Assembly: GCA_023229765.1 (NCBI GenBank)
Contig: JALNYO010000005.1
Location: 1-64,000 of the forward strand
Source of the DNA: Syntrophales bacterium
GTDB lineage: Bacteria; Desulfobacterota; Syntrophia; Syntrophales; UBA5619
DNA length: 64,000 nucleotides
Direction of reading: 5' to 3'
In this document: positions 9,053 to 17,655 of the stretch, piece after piece
Layout: each line of letters opens with the position of its first letter
Numbering within the stretch: the first letter of the stretch is position 1
Made by a program: the position numbers and the translations under genes
The notes under the pieces: generated by a model
The model's database searches: none
What the model was told of the DNA's origin: nothing
What the model saw: only the letters and a program-made list of their open reading frames with translations

Positions 9053-9835
9053 ATGGCAAATGAAGGCGCTTCGGTATCGGTTGATAATCTTTCCTTTTTT
9101 TACGCAGGCAACGGCGGCAGGGTCGAAGCCCTGCGAAATATCTCCTTTTCCGCAAAAAAAGGGGATATCTGCACAATCATCGGTCCCTCCGCCTCCGGCA
9201 AATCCACCCTGTTGTATATCCTGGCTGGTTTGCTGCCTTTTGCGACGGGCGGCGTTCTGATAAACGGCAAGCGCCCTTTTCCCGGACAGCGCACGACATC
9301 GTTAATTCTTCAAAATTTTGGACTTTTGCCCTGGAAAACGATCTGGGATAATGTAACCCTCGGGCTTGTCATAAGAAGACTATCAAAAAGTGAAATACGC
9401 GAAAAAGGCGAGAAAATATTAATGGAAATGGGACTTGCGGGATTGTCGGAACGTTATCCCGCCGAGCTTAGCGGCGGCCAGCAGCAGCGGGTGGCGATTG
9501 CCCGTTCCCTGGCGACGGAGCCGGAGCTTTTGCTTATGGATGAGCCATTTTCATCACTGGACGCCCTGACCCGGGAGGCGATGCAGGAGGTATTACAAAA
9601 TATTTTACAGACCAGAGGCCTGACAGTCATGCTTGTCACCCACAGCATCGAAGAGGCGGCCTTTCTGGGGCATCGGATAATCGTGCTTACCGGTCATCCG
9701 GGCGCCGTTTATCGAATCTTTGACAACCCTCGGGCAGGCTCTCCGAATTACCGTAAAAGCGATGATTTTTTTCATTTATCCACTCAATTACGGGGTGCGA
9801 TGGAGTTTGTGCAGTCTGCCGCGCCACTTTCTTAA
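9053..9835 (+). CDS. ABC transporter ATP-binding protein, SsuB/TauB-like
   Basis: Nucleotide-binding subunit of the importer encoded by its neighbours. Walker A GPSASGKST is near residue 45, the Q-loop is LILQNFGLLPW, the signature is LSGGQQQR, Walker B is LLLMDEP, and the switch His lies in VTHSIEEAAF. The 260-residue length and the ALTREAMQEVL segment fit the nitrate/sulfonate/taurine class. Its 3' end touches the permease gene. Confidence 0.9.
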   Translation: MANEGASVSVDNLSFFYAGNGGRVEALRNISFSAKKGDICTIIGPSASGKSTLLYILAGLLPFATGGVLINGKRPFPGQRTTSLILQNFGLLPWKTIWDNVTLGLVIRRLSKSEIREKGEKILMEMGLAGLSERYPAELSGGQQQRVAIARSLATEPELLLMDEPFSSLDALTREAMQEVLQNILQTRGLTVMLVTHSIEEAAFLGHRIIVLTGHPGAVYRIFDNPRAGSPNYRKSDDFFHLSTQLRGAMEFVQSAAPLS

Positions 9836-9848
9836 AAGGTGTGAAGAT

Positions 9849-10628
9849 TTGAAATTAGTTAAAGATTCGGCTGATAAAAAAACCGCCCAAATTAAAAATC
9901 TGCTGCTGCAAATTGTCTCGGTGCTTATTCTGTTTGCCTGCTGGCAGCTCCTTGCCCTTATTCTCGACAACCCCGCCCTGCCCACGCCGGGCAAGGCATT
10001 TTTTGTATTTTTCGAGCAGCTTCCCGCCGGTTTATGGAAACACTTTCTGATAAGCGGCTGGCGGGTTCTGGCGAGTATTTTTATTTCACTTGCGGCAGGC
10101 ATCCCCCTTGGCCTTTTATTGGGCAGGGAAGATAAATACGACCGTTTTTTTTCTCCGATGCTCTATCTCACCTATCCGATTCCCAAGATAGTTTTTCTGC
10201 CGCTGGTTATGGTTATGTTCGGGTTGGGCGATTTGTCGAAAATCTTCCTGATTACGCTGGTGGTTTTTTTCCAGATACTCGTCACCACCCGGGATGCGGC
10301 GCGCAATGTCAGCCAGGCGCTGATAATTTCGGTTGTTTCACTGGGGGCAAAGAGGCGCGACCTTTATCGTCATGTCATCTGGCCGGCGATTATTCCGGAT
10401 GTTTTTACGGCTCTGCGAATCGGCTCCGGAACGGCGATCGCCGTGCTGTTTTTTGCCGAATCGATTGCCAGCAGCGAAGGGCTGGGATACTATCTGATGG
10501 ACGCCTGGTCCCGCTATGCCTACCCGGAGATGTTTGCCGGCATCATCGCGATGGGCCTCCTGGGATATTCGCTATACATAGGCATTGACGTCATGGATAA
10601 AAAAATCTGTCGCTGGAAGCGGCTGTAA
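9849..10628 (+). CDS. ABC transporter permease, SsuC/TauC-like
   Basis: Inner-membrane channel subunit with about six transmembrane helices. The EAA coupling loop is seen as SLGAKRRDLYRHVIWPAIIPDVFTALR. The frame is open from 9720, but that upstream part overlaps the ATPase in another frame and is not permease-like. A TTG at 9849 preceded by AAAGGTGTG gives a 259-residue protein, the usual family length, and is taken as the start. It completes the three-gene importer. Confidence 0.86.
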   Translation: MKLVKDSADKKTAQIKNLLLQIVSVLILFACWQLLALILDNPALPTPGKAFFVFFEQLPAGLWKHFLISGWRVLASIFISLAAGIPLGLLLGREDKYDRFFSPMLYLTYPIPKIVFLPLVMVMFGLGDLSKIFLITLVVFFQILVTTRDAARNVSQALIISVVSLGAKRRDLYRHVIWPAIIPDVFTALRIGSGTAIAVLFFAESIASSEGLGYYLMDAWSRYAYPEMFAGIIAMGLLGYSLYIGIDVMDKKICRWKRL

Positions 10629-10682
10629 AAAACGGTTAGAGACGGCAGGAAGTGGAAAGAAAACGGGGATTTTTGGAACTCA

Positions 10683-11435
10683 ATGTATAAAGGGAAAAGA
10701 ATAATTGTCGTAATGCCGGCCTATAATGCGGCCCGAACACTGCGGATGACGTATGACGAGGTCATGGAGCAGGAAATTGTGGACAAGATTATCCTGGTGG
10801 ACGATGCCGGTCATGATGAAACAGCGGCTATCGCCCGCAGTCTCCCCTTGACGGATGTTTATGTCCATCAGCAAAACAGGGGTTACGGAGGCAACCAGAA
10901 AACCTGTTACCGGATGGCGCTTCAAGCCGGGGCGGATATTGTGATCATGGTGCATCCCGATTATCAATACACCCCGAAACTGATCCCGGCGATGGCCGCG
11001 CTGATCGGCAACGGTCTTTACCATTGCGTTCTGGGATCGCGGATTCTGGGCGGATATGCGCTTAGGGGGGGGATGCCGCCCTGGAAATACCTCGCGAACA
11101 GGGTTCTTACACTGGTAGAAAATATCCTTGTTGGCGCGAAGCTCTCCGAGTATCACACCGGTTATCGGGCCTTTTCCCGGGAGCTGCTCGAAAGGGTGGC
11201 AGATGCCCCCAAATCCGACGATTTTCTCTACGATAATCAGATGCTTGCGCAGATAATCTGGCAGGGATGGATGATTGCCGAGGTGAGCTGTCCGACAAAG
11301 TATTTTACAGAGGCTTCCTCCATAAATTTTCGCAGGAGCCTCCGCTACGGCCTGGGTTGTGTCTGGACCGGCCTGATTTTCCGACTCGCCCGAATGGGGC
11401 TGATAAAATCTGAACTTTTTCCGGTGAACCGTTGA
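10683..11435 (+). CDS. Family 2 glycosyltransferase
   Basis: Cytoplasmic, nucleotide-sugar-dependent GT-A enzyme. It begins RIIVVMPAYNAARTL, followed by the first acidic motif LVDDAGHDET, QNRGYGGNQKT, and the metal-binding region VMVHPDYQYTPKL where family members have D-x-D. Length 250 and the C-terminal motif YFTEASSINFRRSLRYG match the polyprenyl-phosphate or lipid-linked GT2 group near dolichol-phosphate mannose synthases, but without C-terminal membrane helices. The methyltransferase gene overlaps its stop by 4 bases, so both probably act on one surface glycan or lipid. Confidence 0.82.
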   Translation: MYKGKRIIVVMPAYNAARTLRMTYDEVMEQEIVDKIILVDDAGHDETAAIARSLPLTDVYVHQQNRGYGGNQKTCYRMALQAGADIVIMVHPDYQYTPKLIPAMAALIGNGLYHCVLGSRILGGYALRGGMPPWKYLANRVLTLVENILVGAKLSEYHTGYRAFSRELLERVADAPKSDDFLYDNQMLAQIIWQGWMIAEVSCPTKYFTEASSINFRRSLRYGLGCVWTGLIFRLARMGLIKSELFPVNR

Positions 11436-12205
11436 CAAATCCTGAAGACAATCGTTTTGAAGATTTCTTTAGCGATGATTTGTATGTATCGTTGAAGAAC
11501 AGTCTGTATAACTACCGCCTGAGAAGGCGCGCTGTTCGAAAATGCGTGCAATTTCATAAAAATTCACGCATCCTTGAAGTTGGAAGCGGCCTTTCGCCGA
11601 TGCTGGGGGAAAATAGGCAGGTTGTCTATTCGGATCTTTCCTTTTACGCCCTGAAATCACTTAAGGGGATGCAAAAAGGCGGTATTTATGTTGAGGCCGA
11701 CGCTTTAAGCCTCCCTTTTAAGACAGGAACATTCTCTATGGTTGTCTGCTCCGAAGTTCTTGAACACATCCCGGACGACCTTTCCGCGCTCAAGGAGATA
11801 GAGAGGGTATTGGCAGATGAGGGAACCCTGGTTCTTACCTTTCCGCACCGAAGGGCTTATTTCGCTCTTGACGATCGCTTTGTCCGTCATTTCCGTCGTT
11901 ATGACCTTGCGGAGATGGATAAAAAACTCCAGGATGCGGGCCTTGAAATAACCGCAATCAAAAAGGTGCTCGGGCCGCTGGAAAAAATAACCATGATGTT
12001 TGCAATCTTTATTGTGTCGGAGGTTTTACCGGTTGCGAAAAGGGGAGCGGACAGCAGGCACAATACTTTTCTGATGAAAAAAGTTATTACGCCGCTCTTC
12101 AAGATTCTCAACATTCTCTACTGCCTTCCGGCCGGGATCGATGCCCGCATGTTTCCCCGCAGGTTGGCAAGCGTTATCCTTGTCAGGGCCAAAAAACTAC
12201 CCTGA
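11432..12205 (+). CDS. Class I SAM-dependent methyltransferase
   Basis: The Rossmann methyltransferase core is visible: motif I ILEVGSGLSPML near residue 50, an acidic residue after strand 2 (VYSDLSF), and the motif IV region FSMVVCSEVLEHIPDD, the standard UbiE/Methyltransf_11 signature. The start codon is TTG overlapping the stop of the glycosyltransferase, indicating translational coupling. The target is unknown, probably a sugar or lipid intermediate. The segment at 11990-12100 is hydrophobic and could associate with membrane. Confidence 0.78.
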   Translation: MTNPEDNRFEDFFSDDLYVSLKNSLYNYRLRRRAVRKCVQFHKNSRILEVGSGLSPMLGENRQVVYSDLSFYALKSLKGMQKGGIYVEADALSLPFKTGTFSMVVCSEVLEHIPDDLSALKEIERVLADEGTLVLTFPHRRAYFALDDRFVRHFRRYDLAEMDKKLQDAGLEITAIKKVLGPLEKITMMFAIFIVSEVLPVAKRGADSRHNTFLMKKVITPLFKILNILYCLPAGIDARMFPRRLASVILVRAKKLP

Positions 12206-12222
12206 GATATTAACCAGCCTCT

Positions 12223-12621
12223 TCAGACTCCGGAAAAAGGATTTTTCCAGCGGTCGAGTTTTTCAAAGGCGTCGTTCACGGCCTTGAAGAGCATATCGAG
12301 CGCTATCGGTTTCTTGAAATAATCATCGAAACCGGCTTCCCGGCACTCTTCGATTTCAAAAAGGCCGGACCAGCCGGTAATGGCATTGATGATGGCGATG
12401 GAGTTGGTCTTGCGAATCTGACGGCACAGCTCGATGCCGTTTGTGCCGAAAAGCCGGAGATCAATAAAAATAAGTTCGATTTCCTTTTTTCTGCTGAGAA
12501 TATCAAGCGCTTCTCCGCCATTTTCCGCAAGATAAACCTCGCAGCCGATATCGCTTAAGGCGGACTCGAAAAGGTCGCGAATCGATTTTTCATCATCAAT
12601 CACCAAGATCATTCGATTCAC
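12223..12621 (-). CDS. Single-domain response regulator (receiver)
   Basis: CheY-like receiver of about 132 residues with no output domain. The acidic pair is in VIDDEKS, the phosphorylated Asp in LIFIDLRLFG, and the conserved Lys in YFKKPI. Start GTG at 12621 is preferred because GGAGG is 9 bases upstream; the longer frame to 12651 has a non-homologous leader. It is the last gene of the minus-strand kinase and formate dehydrogenase cluster, and would pass phosphate by protein contact. Its 3' end contains a GGAAAAA/TTTTTCC hairpin facing the convergent methyltransferase gene. Confidence 0.8.
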   Translation of the reverse strand: MNRMILVIDDEKSIRDLFESALSDIGCEVYLAENGGEALDILSRKKEIELIFIDLRLFGTNGIELCRQIRKTNSIAIINAITGWSGLFEIEECREAGFDDYFKKPIALDMLFKAVNDAFEKLDRWKNPFSGV

Positions 12622-12666
12622 AGGTAAGATCCTCCACACTATGAGGGGCATTCTCGCTGACGAGAA

Positions 12667-13065
12667 TCATGCCCATCCCTTTGTCCTTGCCACTGCGTTT
12701 TCTACCGCGTCCATGATCTCGTCAGGGGTAAAGGGTTTGGGAATGAAGTCGGTTGCACCGAGTTTCATGGCCTCGACGGCGGTTGAGACGGTGGAAAAAC
12801 CGGTCATGACAACAATCACTGTTTCCGGGTTGCCGGCTTTGATTATGGGTATAAGCTCAATCCCGGATAATCCCGGCATCTTCAGATCGGTAAGGACAAT
12901 ATCAAAGCGTTCCTTTTCAAGAATGCGCAGCGCCTCATCGGCAGAGGAAACGGTATGGACATCATATTTAATGTCGTGTTTTGACTTCTTTTCCGCAAAA
13001 ATATCATAGCAGCTTCTCTGGACGACGATTTCATCGTCTATTATCAGCAATTTTATTGTTTTCAT
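12667..13065 (-). CDS. Single-domain response regulator (receiver)
   Basis: A 132-residue receiver: LLIIDDE acidic pocket, phospho-acceptor Asp in IVLTDLKMPG, Thr in VVMTGF, Lys in FIPKPFTPDE. There is no DNA-binding or enzymatic domain. Its first 35 bases overlap the 3' end of the histidine kinase, so the two are translationally coupled and probably a cognate pair. The PKPFTPDE end is the form seen in the receivers of NtrC-type regulators, and the protein at 19726 shares it. Confidence 0.88.
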   Translation of the reverse strand: MKTIKLLIIDDEIVVQRSCYDIFAEKKSKHDIKYDVHTVSSADEALRILEKERFDIVLTDLKMPGLSGIELIPIIKAGNPETVIVVMTGFSTVSTAVEAMKLGATDFIPKPFTPDEIMDAVENAVARTKGWA

Positions 13066-14761
13066 CTATTCTTTCCTCAACTGGCAATGAAACGGTGAAA
13101 GTTGCTCCTTCCCCGGGCTTGCTTCGCACCGAGATGCTTCCATTATGACGCTTGACAATGCTTTGACAGATCGAAAGACCGAGTCCTGTGCCGACTGTCG
13201 GACCCTTGGTCGTGAAAAAGGGATCGAACATGCGTTCGATATTTTTCTGAGCTATGCCGCAGCCGGTATCGGTTACAGACACCTCGACCAGCAGGCGGTC
13301 ATCGGCTACCGTGGATTTCACCACCCGCAGACGCGATTCAATGGTCAAAACTCCCCTGTTTTCCATTGCATCTGCGGCATTGATCATCAGATTCATGAAC
13401 ACCTGATACATCTGCCCTCGATCCACCAGCACATTTGGCAGAGCCGATTGGATATCTTTTATGATTTTGATGTTGTGAAAGGATTCCTGGTTCTGCAACA
13501 GACCGATCGCCCGTTCCGCTACATCGTTGATGTTGGTTGGGGTCTTTTCCGGGGTTGTCTGCCTGGCAAACTCCAACAGCGCGGCAACGATGTTGCGACA
13601 CCTTTTGGTTTCTTCCACAATGGTTTCGAGCCATGCTTTTTGCTTCGGATCTTCGCTTTTATCCAAAAGCAGCGAGCTGTAACTCAGTACGGCGGTCAGG
13701 GGGTTGTTGATTTCATGGGCAATGCTTGCGGAAAGTCTGCCGAGTGACGCAAGCTTCAGCGAACGGATAATTTTCTGGTTTGTGACGTCGCTGATTCGAT
13801 CGTAAATTTCCGGAAAAACAGACTCCAATTCATCCTCTTTCTGACGCATGGTCTGGGTAATCCCCACCTCGGGCTCACATTCATCCTTGTGGTCGAACGT
13901 CTCGGCGTTTTCAACGAGGAGGTTCGCATATTCGATATCCGCGCGAATCTTCATGATCATTCGATTAAACGAATGGGCCAGTCGCCCTACCTCGCCGCCA
14001 TGGGGCGGAAGAGGGCCTACTGTTTTGAAGTCGCCCCGCGACACTGCCTTCAGTTTCTCGATCAGCGCATTGACCGGCCGCAACAGCCAGAACAAAAGGA
14101 ACGACCCTATAGGCGTCATGATCAGGAAGAAGGCAGCAATGCTCCATCTGTTGATGGAAATCTTCCGGTTGACGCTGTCAAGGGAAATTGCCATGTCGAA
14201 GATGCCGACAATCTTTTGTGACTCAGGGTGAATCCCGTGACACTGGCTTGCGCAGCCTGGCTGATTGTAGATCACTCTTGTCACGTTGATTACATGGTGG
14301 CTCCCGTCAAACGCGGGAGCGATCCGGGCGCGTTTTATTTGATCGAGGCCTTCCAGGGTGCGAGAATAACCGCTGTTTCTTTCAGTTCTGTTGAAGGGGC
14401 GGCCAATCTCGTGCGGGATTGTGCTTTTTTTGATTATCCCCCGGCTGTCAATAAACCTTATGGATTCTATGGCCTCCGTTTTTTGCTGAATCCGTTCGAT
14501 CATCCTCTGGAGTTTTACGCTGTCATTTTCGGACATGTAATTTGTTGCCGCACACTCGATCGCCATTCCGACATTGTCCGCCCCTTTGAGCGCCTCGTCG
14601 ATCATTTGCGGTTCCTGAATGTTGATCGTGTAAAAAGCGGCCATGGCGACGCATACAATCAGCGCCCCGCTGATGAATGCGAAGAGCTTGAAGCCCAGAC
14701 TCTGGAAATAAGACTTCTGCAGCCCGAATATTTTTTCCAAATATAGAAATATCTTAGACAT
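13031..14761 (-). CDS. Membrane histidine kinase with periplasmic heme-type CX3CH motif
   Basis: Sensor kinase of 576 residues. Order: transmembrane helix 1 (22-46), periplasmic sensor (50-200), transmembrane helix 2 (205-228), HAMP (228-280), a helical linker, HisKA with phosphorylated H349 in ASIAHEINNPL, then HATPase with N, G1 (VTDTGCGI) and G2 (GTGLGLSIC) boxes. The sensor contains C170, C174 and H175 in a C-x3-C-H arrangement followed by an HPESQKIVGIFDM segment, like the c-heme motif segment of many deltaproteobacterial kinases. Covalent heme is inferred. The gene is directly downstream of the selenocysteine formate dehydrogenase, suggesting redox or formate sensing. Confidence 0.88.
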   Translation of the reverse strand: MSKIFLYLEKIFGLQKSYFQSLGFKLFAFISGALIVCVAMAAFYTINIQEPQMIDEALKGADNVGMAIECAATNYMSENDSVKLQRMIERIQQKTEAIESIRFIDSRGIIKKSTIPHEIGRPFNRTERNSGYSRTLEGLDQIKRARIAPAFDGSHHVINVTRVIYNQPGCASQCHGIHPESQKIVGIFDMAISLDSVNRKISINRWSIAAFFLIMTPIGSFLLFWLLRPVNALIEKLKAVSRGDFKTVGPLPPHGGEVGRLAHSFNRMIMKIRADIEYANLLVENAETFDHKDECEPEVGITQTMRQKEDELESVFPEIYDRISDVTNQKIIRSLKLASLGRLSASIAHEINNPLTAVLSYSSLLLDKSEDPKQKAWLETIVEETKRCRNIVAALLEFARQTTPEKTPTNINDVAERAIGLLQNQESFHNIKIIKDIQSALPNVLVDRGQMYQVFMNLMINAADAMENRGVLTIESRLRVVKSTVADDRLLVEVSVTDTGCGIAQKNIERMFDPFFTTKGPTVGTGLGLSICQSIVKRHNGSISVRSKPGEGATFTVSLPVEERIDENNKIADNRR

Positions 14762-14893
14762 GTCGTGTTTACACCTTGTCGAGACGTGATCTCAGAACGC
14801 TTGCAGTGTAACCGGCTGCCTTGGAACGGCGGCAGTGAAAAAAACGCCGTTGAAGGGAATAACGCATCAATGTTCAGTTCCGGCAAGAAACTT

Positions 14894-17653
14894 TCACCGG
14901 TCCGGATCGGTGGTTGCAGGGGCAACTTTGTCTATATGTACGGCAGACACCTTGAATTCAGGAATTTTTGCAATCGGATCGAGGGCGTCGTTGGTAAGCC
15001 GGTTGATCGGAGCCTCAGAGTAGTGAAAAGTAGTGAAAAGAACGCCTTCAGGGACACGCTCGCTGACGCCGGCACGGATAAGAATCTCTCCCCGACGCGA
15101 TGAAAGCGACACCATTTCTCCCTCTGCAACGCCCTGCGCTTTCGCATCGGCGGGGTTGATCTCGAGAATAGCCTCCGGCGCCAGCATATTCAAACTGGGA
15201 GAGCGGCGCGTCATTGTCCCGGTATGATACTGATATTGGATTCGGCCAGTGGTGAGTAGAAGCGGAAATTCAGCATCAATTTTTTCAGCCGCGGGACGAT
15301 ATTTAATCGCCGTCAATAATCCCCTGCCGCGATTAAAGGTTTTTTCGAACAGGAAAGTGGTCCCCGGATGATCAATGTCCGGGCATGGCCACTGCAGCCC
15401 GCCCTCGCGGTCGAGGCGGTCGTAGGTGATCCCGGCGTAAATGGGAATTTCTCGGCGCATCTGGTTAAATATCTGTTCAGGCGAAGAGAAGTCCATCTTA
15501 ATCCCCATCAGTTGGGCAATGCGCTGAGTTATGCGCCAATCGGGGAAACTGTTGCCGACCGGATCAATGGCGGCTCGCACCCTTTGCACCCGGCGTTCGG
15601 TGTTTGTAAATGTGCCGTCTTTCTCTGCCCAGGAGGCGCCGGGCAGGACGACGTCCGCCAACTTGGCGGTTTCCGTCAGAAAGATGTCCTGAACAACGAG
15701 AAAATCAAGTTTGCGCAGGGCCGCTTCTGCATGGCTGGAGTTTGGATCGGAGAGAATTGGATTTTCTCCCATAATATACATGCCGCGTATTTTACCTTCA
15801 TAGGCGGCGGGAATGATTTCGGTCGCCGTCAGGCCCGGCGCTTCGGGAATCACTTCGGCGCCCCAGGCGGCGGCGCTTCTTTTTCTGGCTTCGGGATCGG
15901 ATACCAGCGCGTAGCCTGGCAGCATGTTCGGCAGTGCGCCGCAATCACCGGCCCCCTGAACGTTATTCTGACCGCGCAGCGGATTAACTCCTGTTCCCCA
16001 ACGTCCGAGATTGCCGGTGATCATGGCGAGATTGGCAATAGATTTGACGTTGTCCGTCCCGGTTGTGTGCTGGGTGATTCCCATTGCGTAGAGGAAAGAA
16101 ACGCGCCCCGATTTGCCGATCAGTTCGGCGGCTGCGCGGATTTCAGCAGCCGGAACGCCGGTGATTTCCGCAACCCGTTCCGGCGGATAGTTCTGAAGTT
16201 CGGCGGCAAGTTCATCAAATCCCTCGCATCGATCGGCAATGAATTTTTTGTTATGCAGATTATTCTTGACGATCCAGTGCATAATACCGTTGAGCAAAGC
16301 GACATCTGTCCCTGGTTGATGACGCAGCCAGTAACTCGCCTGATCGACAAGATCGATCTTCCGCGGATCAGCGACAATTAGTTTCGCCCTGCGGCGATCA
16401 ACGGCCCTTTTGATGAAATGGGAGATGATGGGATGGTTTTCGCTGGTATTGGTGCCGATCACAAAGATGAGGTCGGCGTCTTCAATTTCCGCAATCGAGT
16501 TGGTCATCGCGGCGCTTCCGAATACAGCGGCCAGACCGGCCACGGTGGAAGCGTGTCAGAGACGGGCGCAGTGATCGACGCTGTTGGTTTTAAAGGCCTG
16601 CCTGGCCAACCTCTGGACGAGATAGTTCTCTTCATTCGTGCATCTTGCACTGGAGAGGACTGCAAGCGACTGCGGGCCATGGGTGTCGCGGATGCGCAGG
16701 AACTCCCGGGCCACCTTGGTCAGCGCCGTGGTCCAGGTGGTTTCTACAAGCTCGCCTGCTTCGTTGCGCATCAGCGGCCGGCTCAGTCGCTCCGGACTAT
16801 GGATGAAGTTGTATCCGAACCTTCCCTTGGAGCAGAGCCTGCCGCGATTAACCCCGACGCCGTCTCTGGTAGTGACGCCGACCACGCGGTTATTCACCAC
16901 ATTCAGATCGAGCTGGCAGCCGACGCCACAGTAGGCGCAGGTCGTCTGCGTTATTTTCGTTTCCCAGGGCTTTCCCTTCTTAGCGGCCATGCGCTCTTCG
17001 ATCGCATTTACAGGACAGACGCTCATGCATTCGCCACAGGAAATGCAGCGTGACTGCAAACTGGGATCCAGCATAACCGGTCTGATGACCGAGCGCGCGC
17101 CAGCGACGGTCATGGTGATGGCGCCTAATCCGCGAATCTCGGCGCATGCCTTCACGCATCTTCCGCAGAGAATGCAGCGGCTCGGATGGTAGTCCAGAAT
17201 GGGCGTTGAAAACGGCTTCCAGGGATTGCTTTCCGTTTGGATGCGATACTCGCCGATATCGAACTCGGAGAGATCGTACTCGTAAGCCAGACCCCGCAGC
17301 TCGCAGTTGCCGCTAAGGGGGCAGGATGGACAATTAAGGGGATGGTTGGCGAGGATCATCTTGATCACCTCGCGGCGAAGATTGAAAAGCCTTTCCGAAC
17401 GCGTCTTGACCGCCATTCCCTCGATGACCGGCGTGTTGCAGGCCGTAGTGGGCCGGTCAAAACCCTCAATTTGAACGACGCACACCCGGCAGGAGCCTAT
17501 CGGTTCAAGCGCCGGATGGTGGCAAAGGGTAGGTATCCGCGCGCCGGCTTTTTTGGCGGCGTCAAGAATCGTCGAGCCTTCCGGGACGGAGACAGGCAAG
17601 CCGTCGATGCTAATCGTGATGTTTTTTTTGTCTATAGCAGGTATTGTCGTCAT
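14894..17653 (-). CDS. fdhA: Formate dehydrogenase alpha subunit with selenocysteine at an in-frame UGA
   Basis: Molybdenum or tungsten bis-MGD enzyme that oxidises formate or reduces CO2. One gene is interrupted by UGA at 16556-16558, where the sequence DHCARL-U-HASTVAGL matches DHCARL-C-HSVTIAGM of the paralogue at 20375-23074. Decoding as selenocysteine gives about 919 residues. N to C: [2Fe-2S] domain (CHHP, C-RVC), His-Cys cluster segment (CPSCPLSGNC), two [4Fe-4S] ferredoxin motifs, an FdhF-like [4Fe-4S] motif TTCAYCGVGC, then the molybdopterin domains. ATG 17653 follows GGAAGAG, 2 bases after the upstream stop. The frame to 17701 is not used. Selenocysteine synthesis genes are not in the window. 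Confidence 0.9.
16529..16558 (-). promoter_or_regulatory. UGA selenocysteine codon and SECIS apical hairpin
   Basis: The UGA codon is at 16558-16556. Starting 18 bases after it, the mRNA reads GGUCU flanked by GGCC on both sides (13 bases in all), a small stem with a GGUCU loop. The loop sequence and its distance from UGA are the same as I recall for the E. coli fdhF SECIS, which SelB recognises. The upper stem bases differ but pair, which is compensatory. The region also encodes conserved protein, so it is under double constraint. Confidence 0.85.
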
Positions 17654-17655
17654 TT

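Noticed and set aside
15368..16381. 337-residue plus-strand ORF opposite the selenocysteine fdhA
   Set aside because: Antisense shadow with no family features.
16543..16558. Nonsense mutation making fdhA a pseudogene
   Set aside because: The UGA is exactly at the Sec/Cys site with a SECIS-type loop, and both halves are fully conserved.
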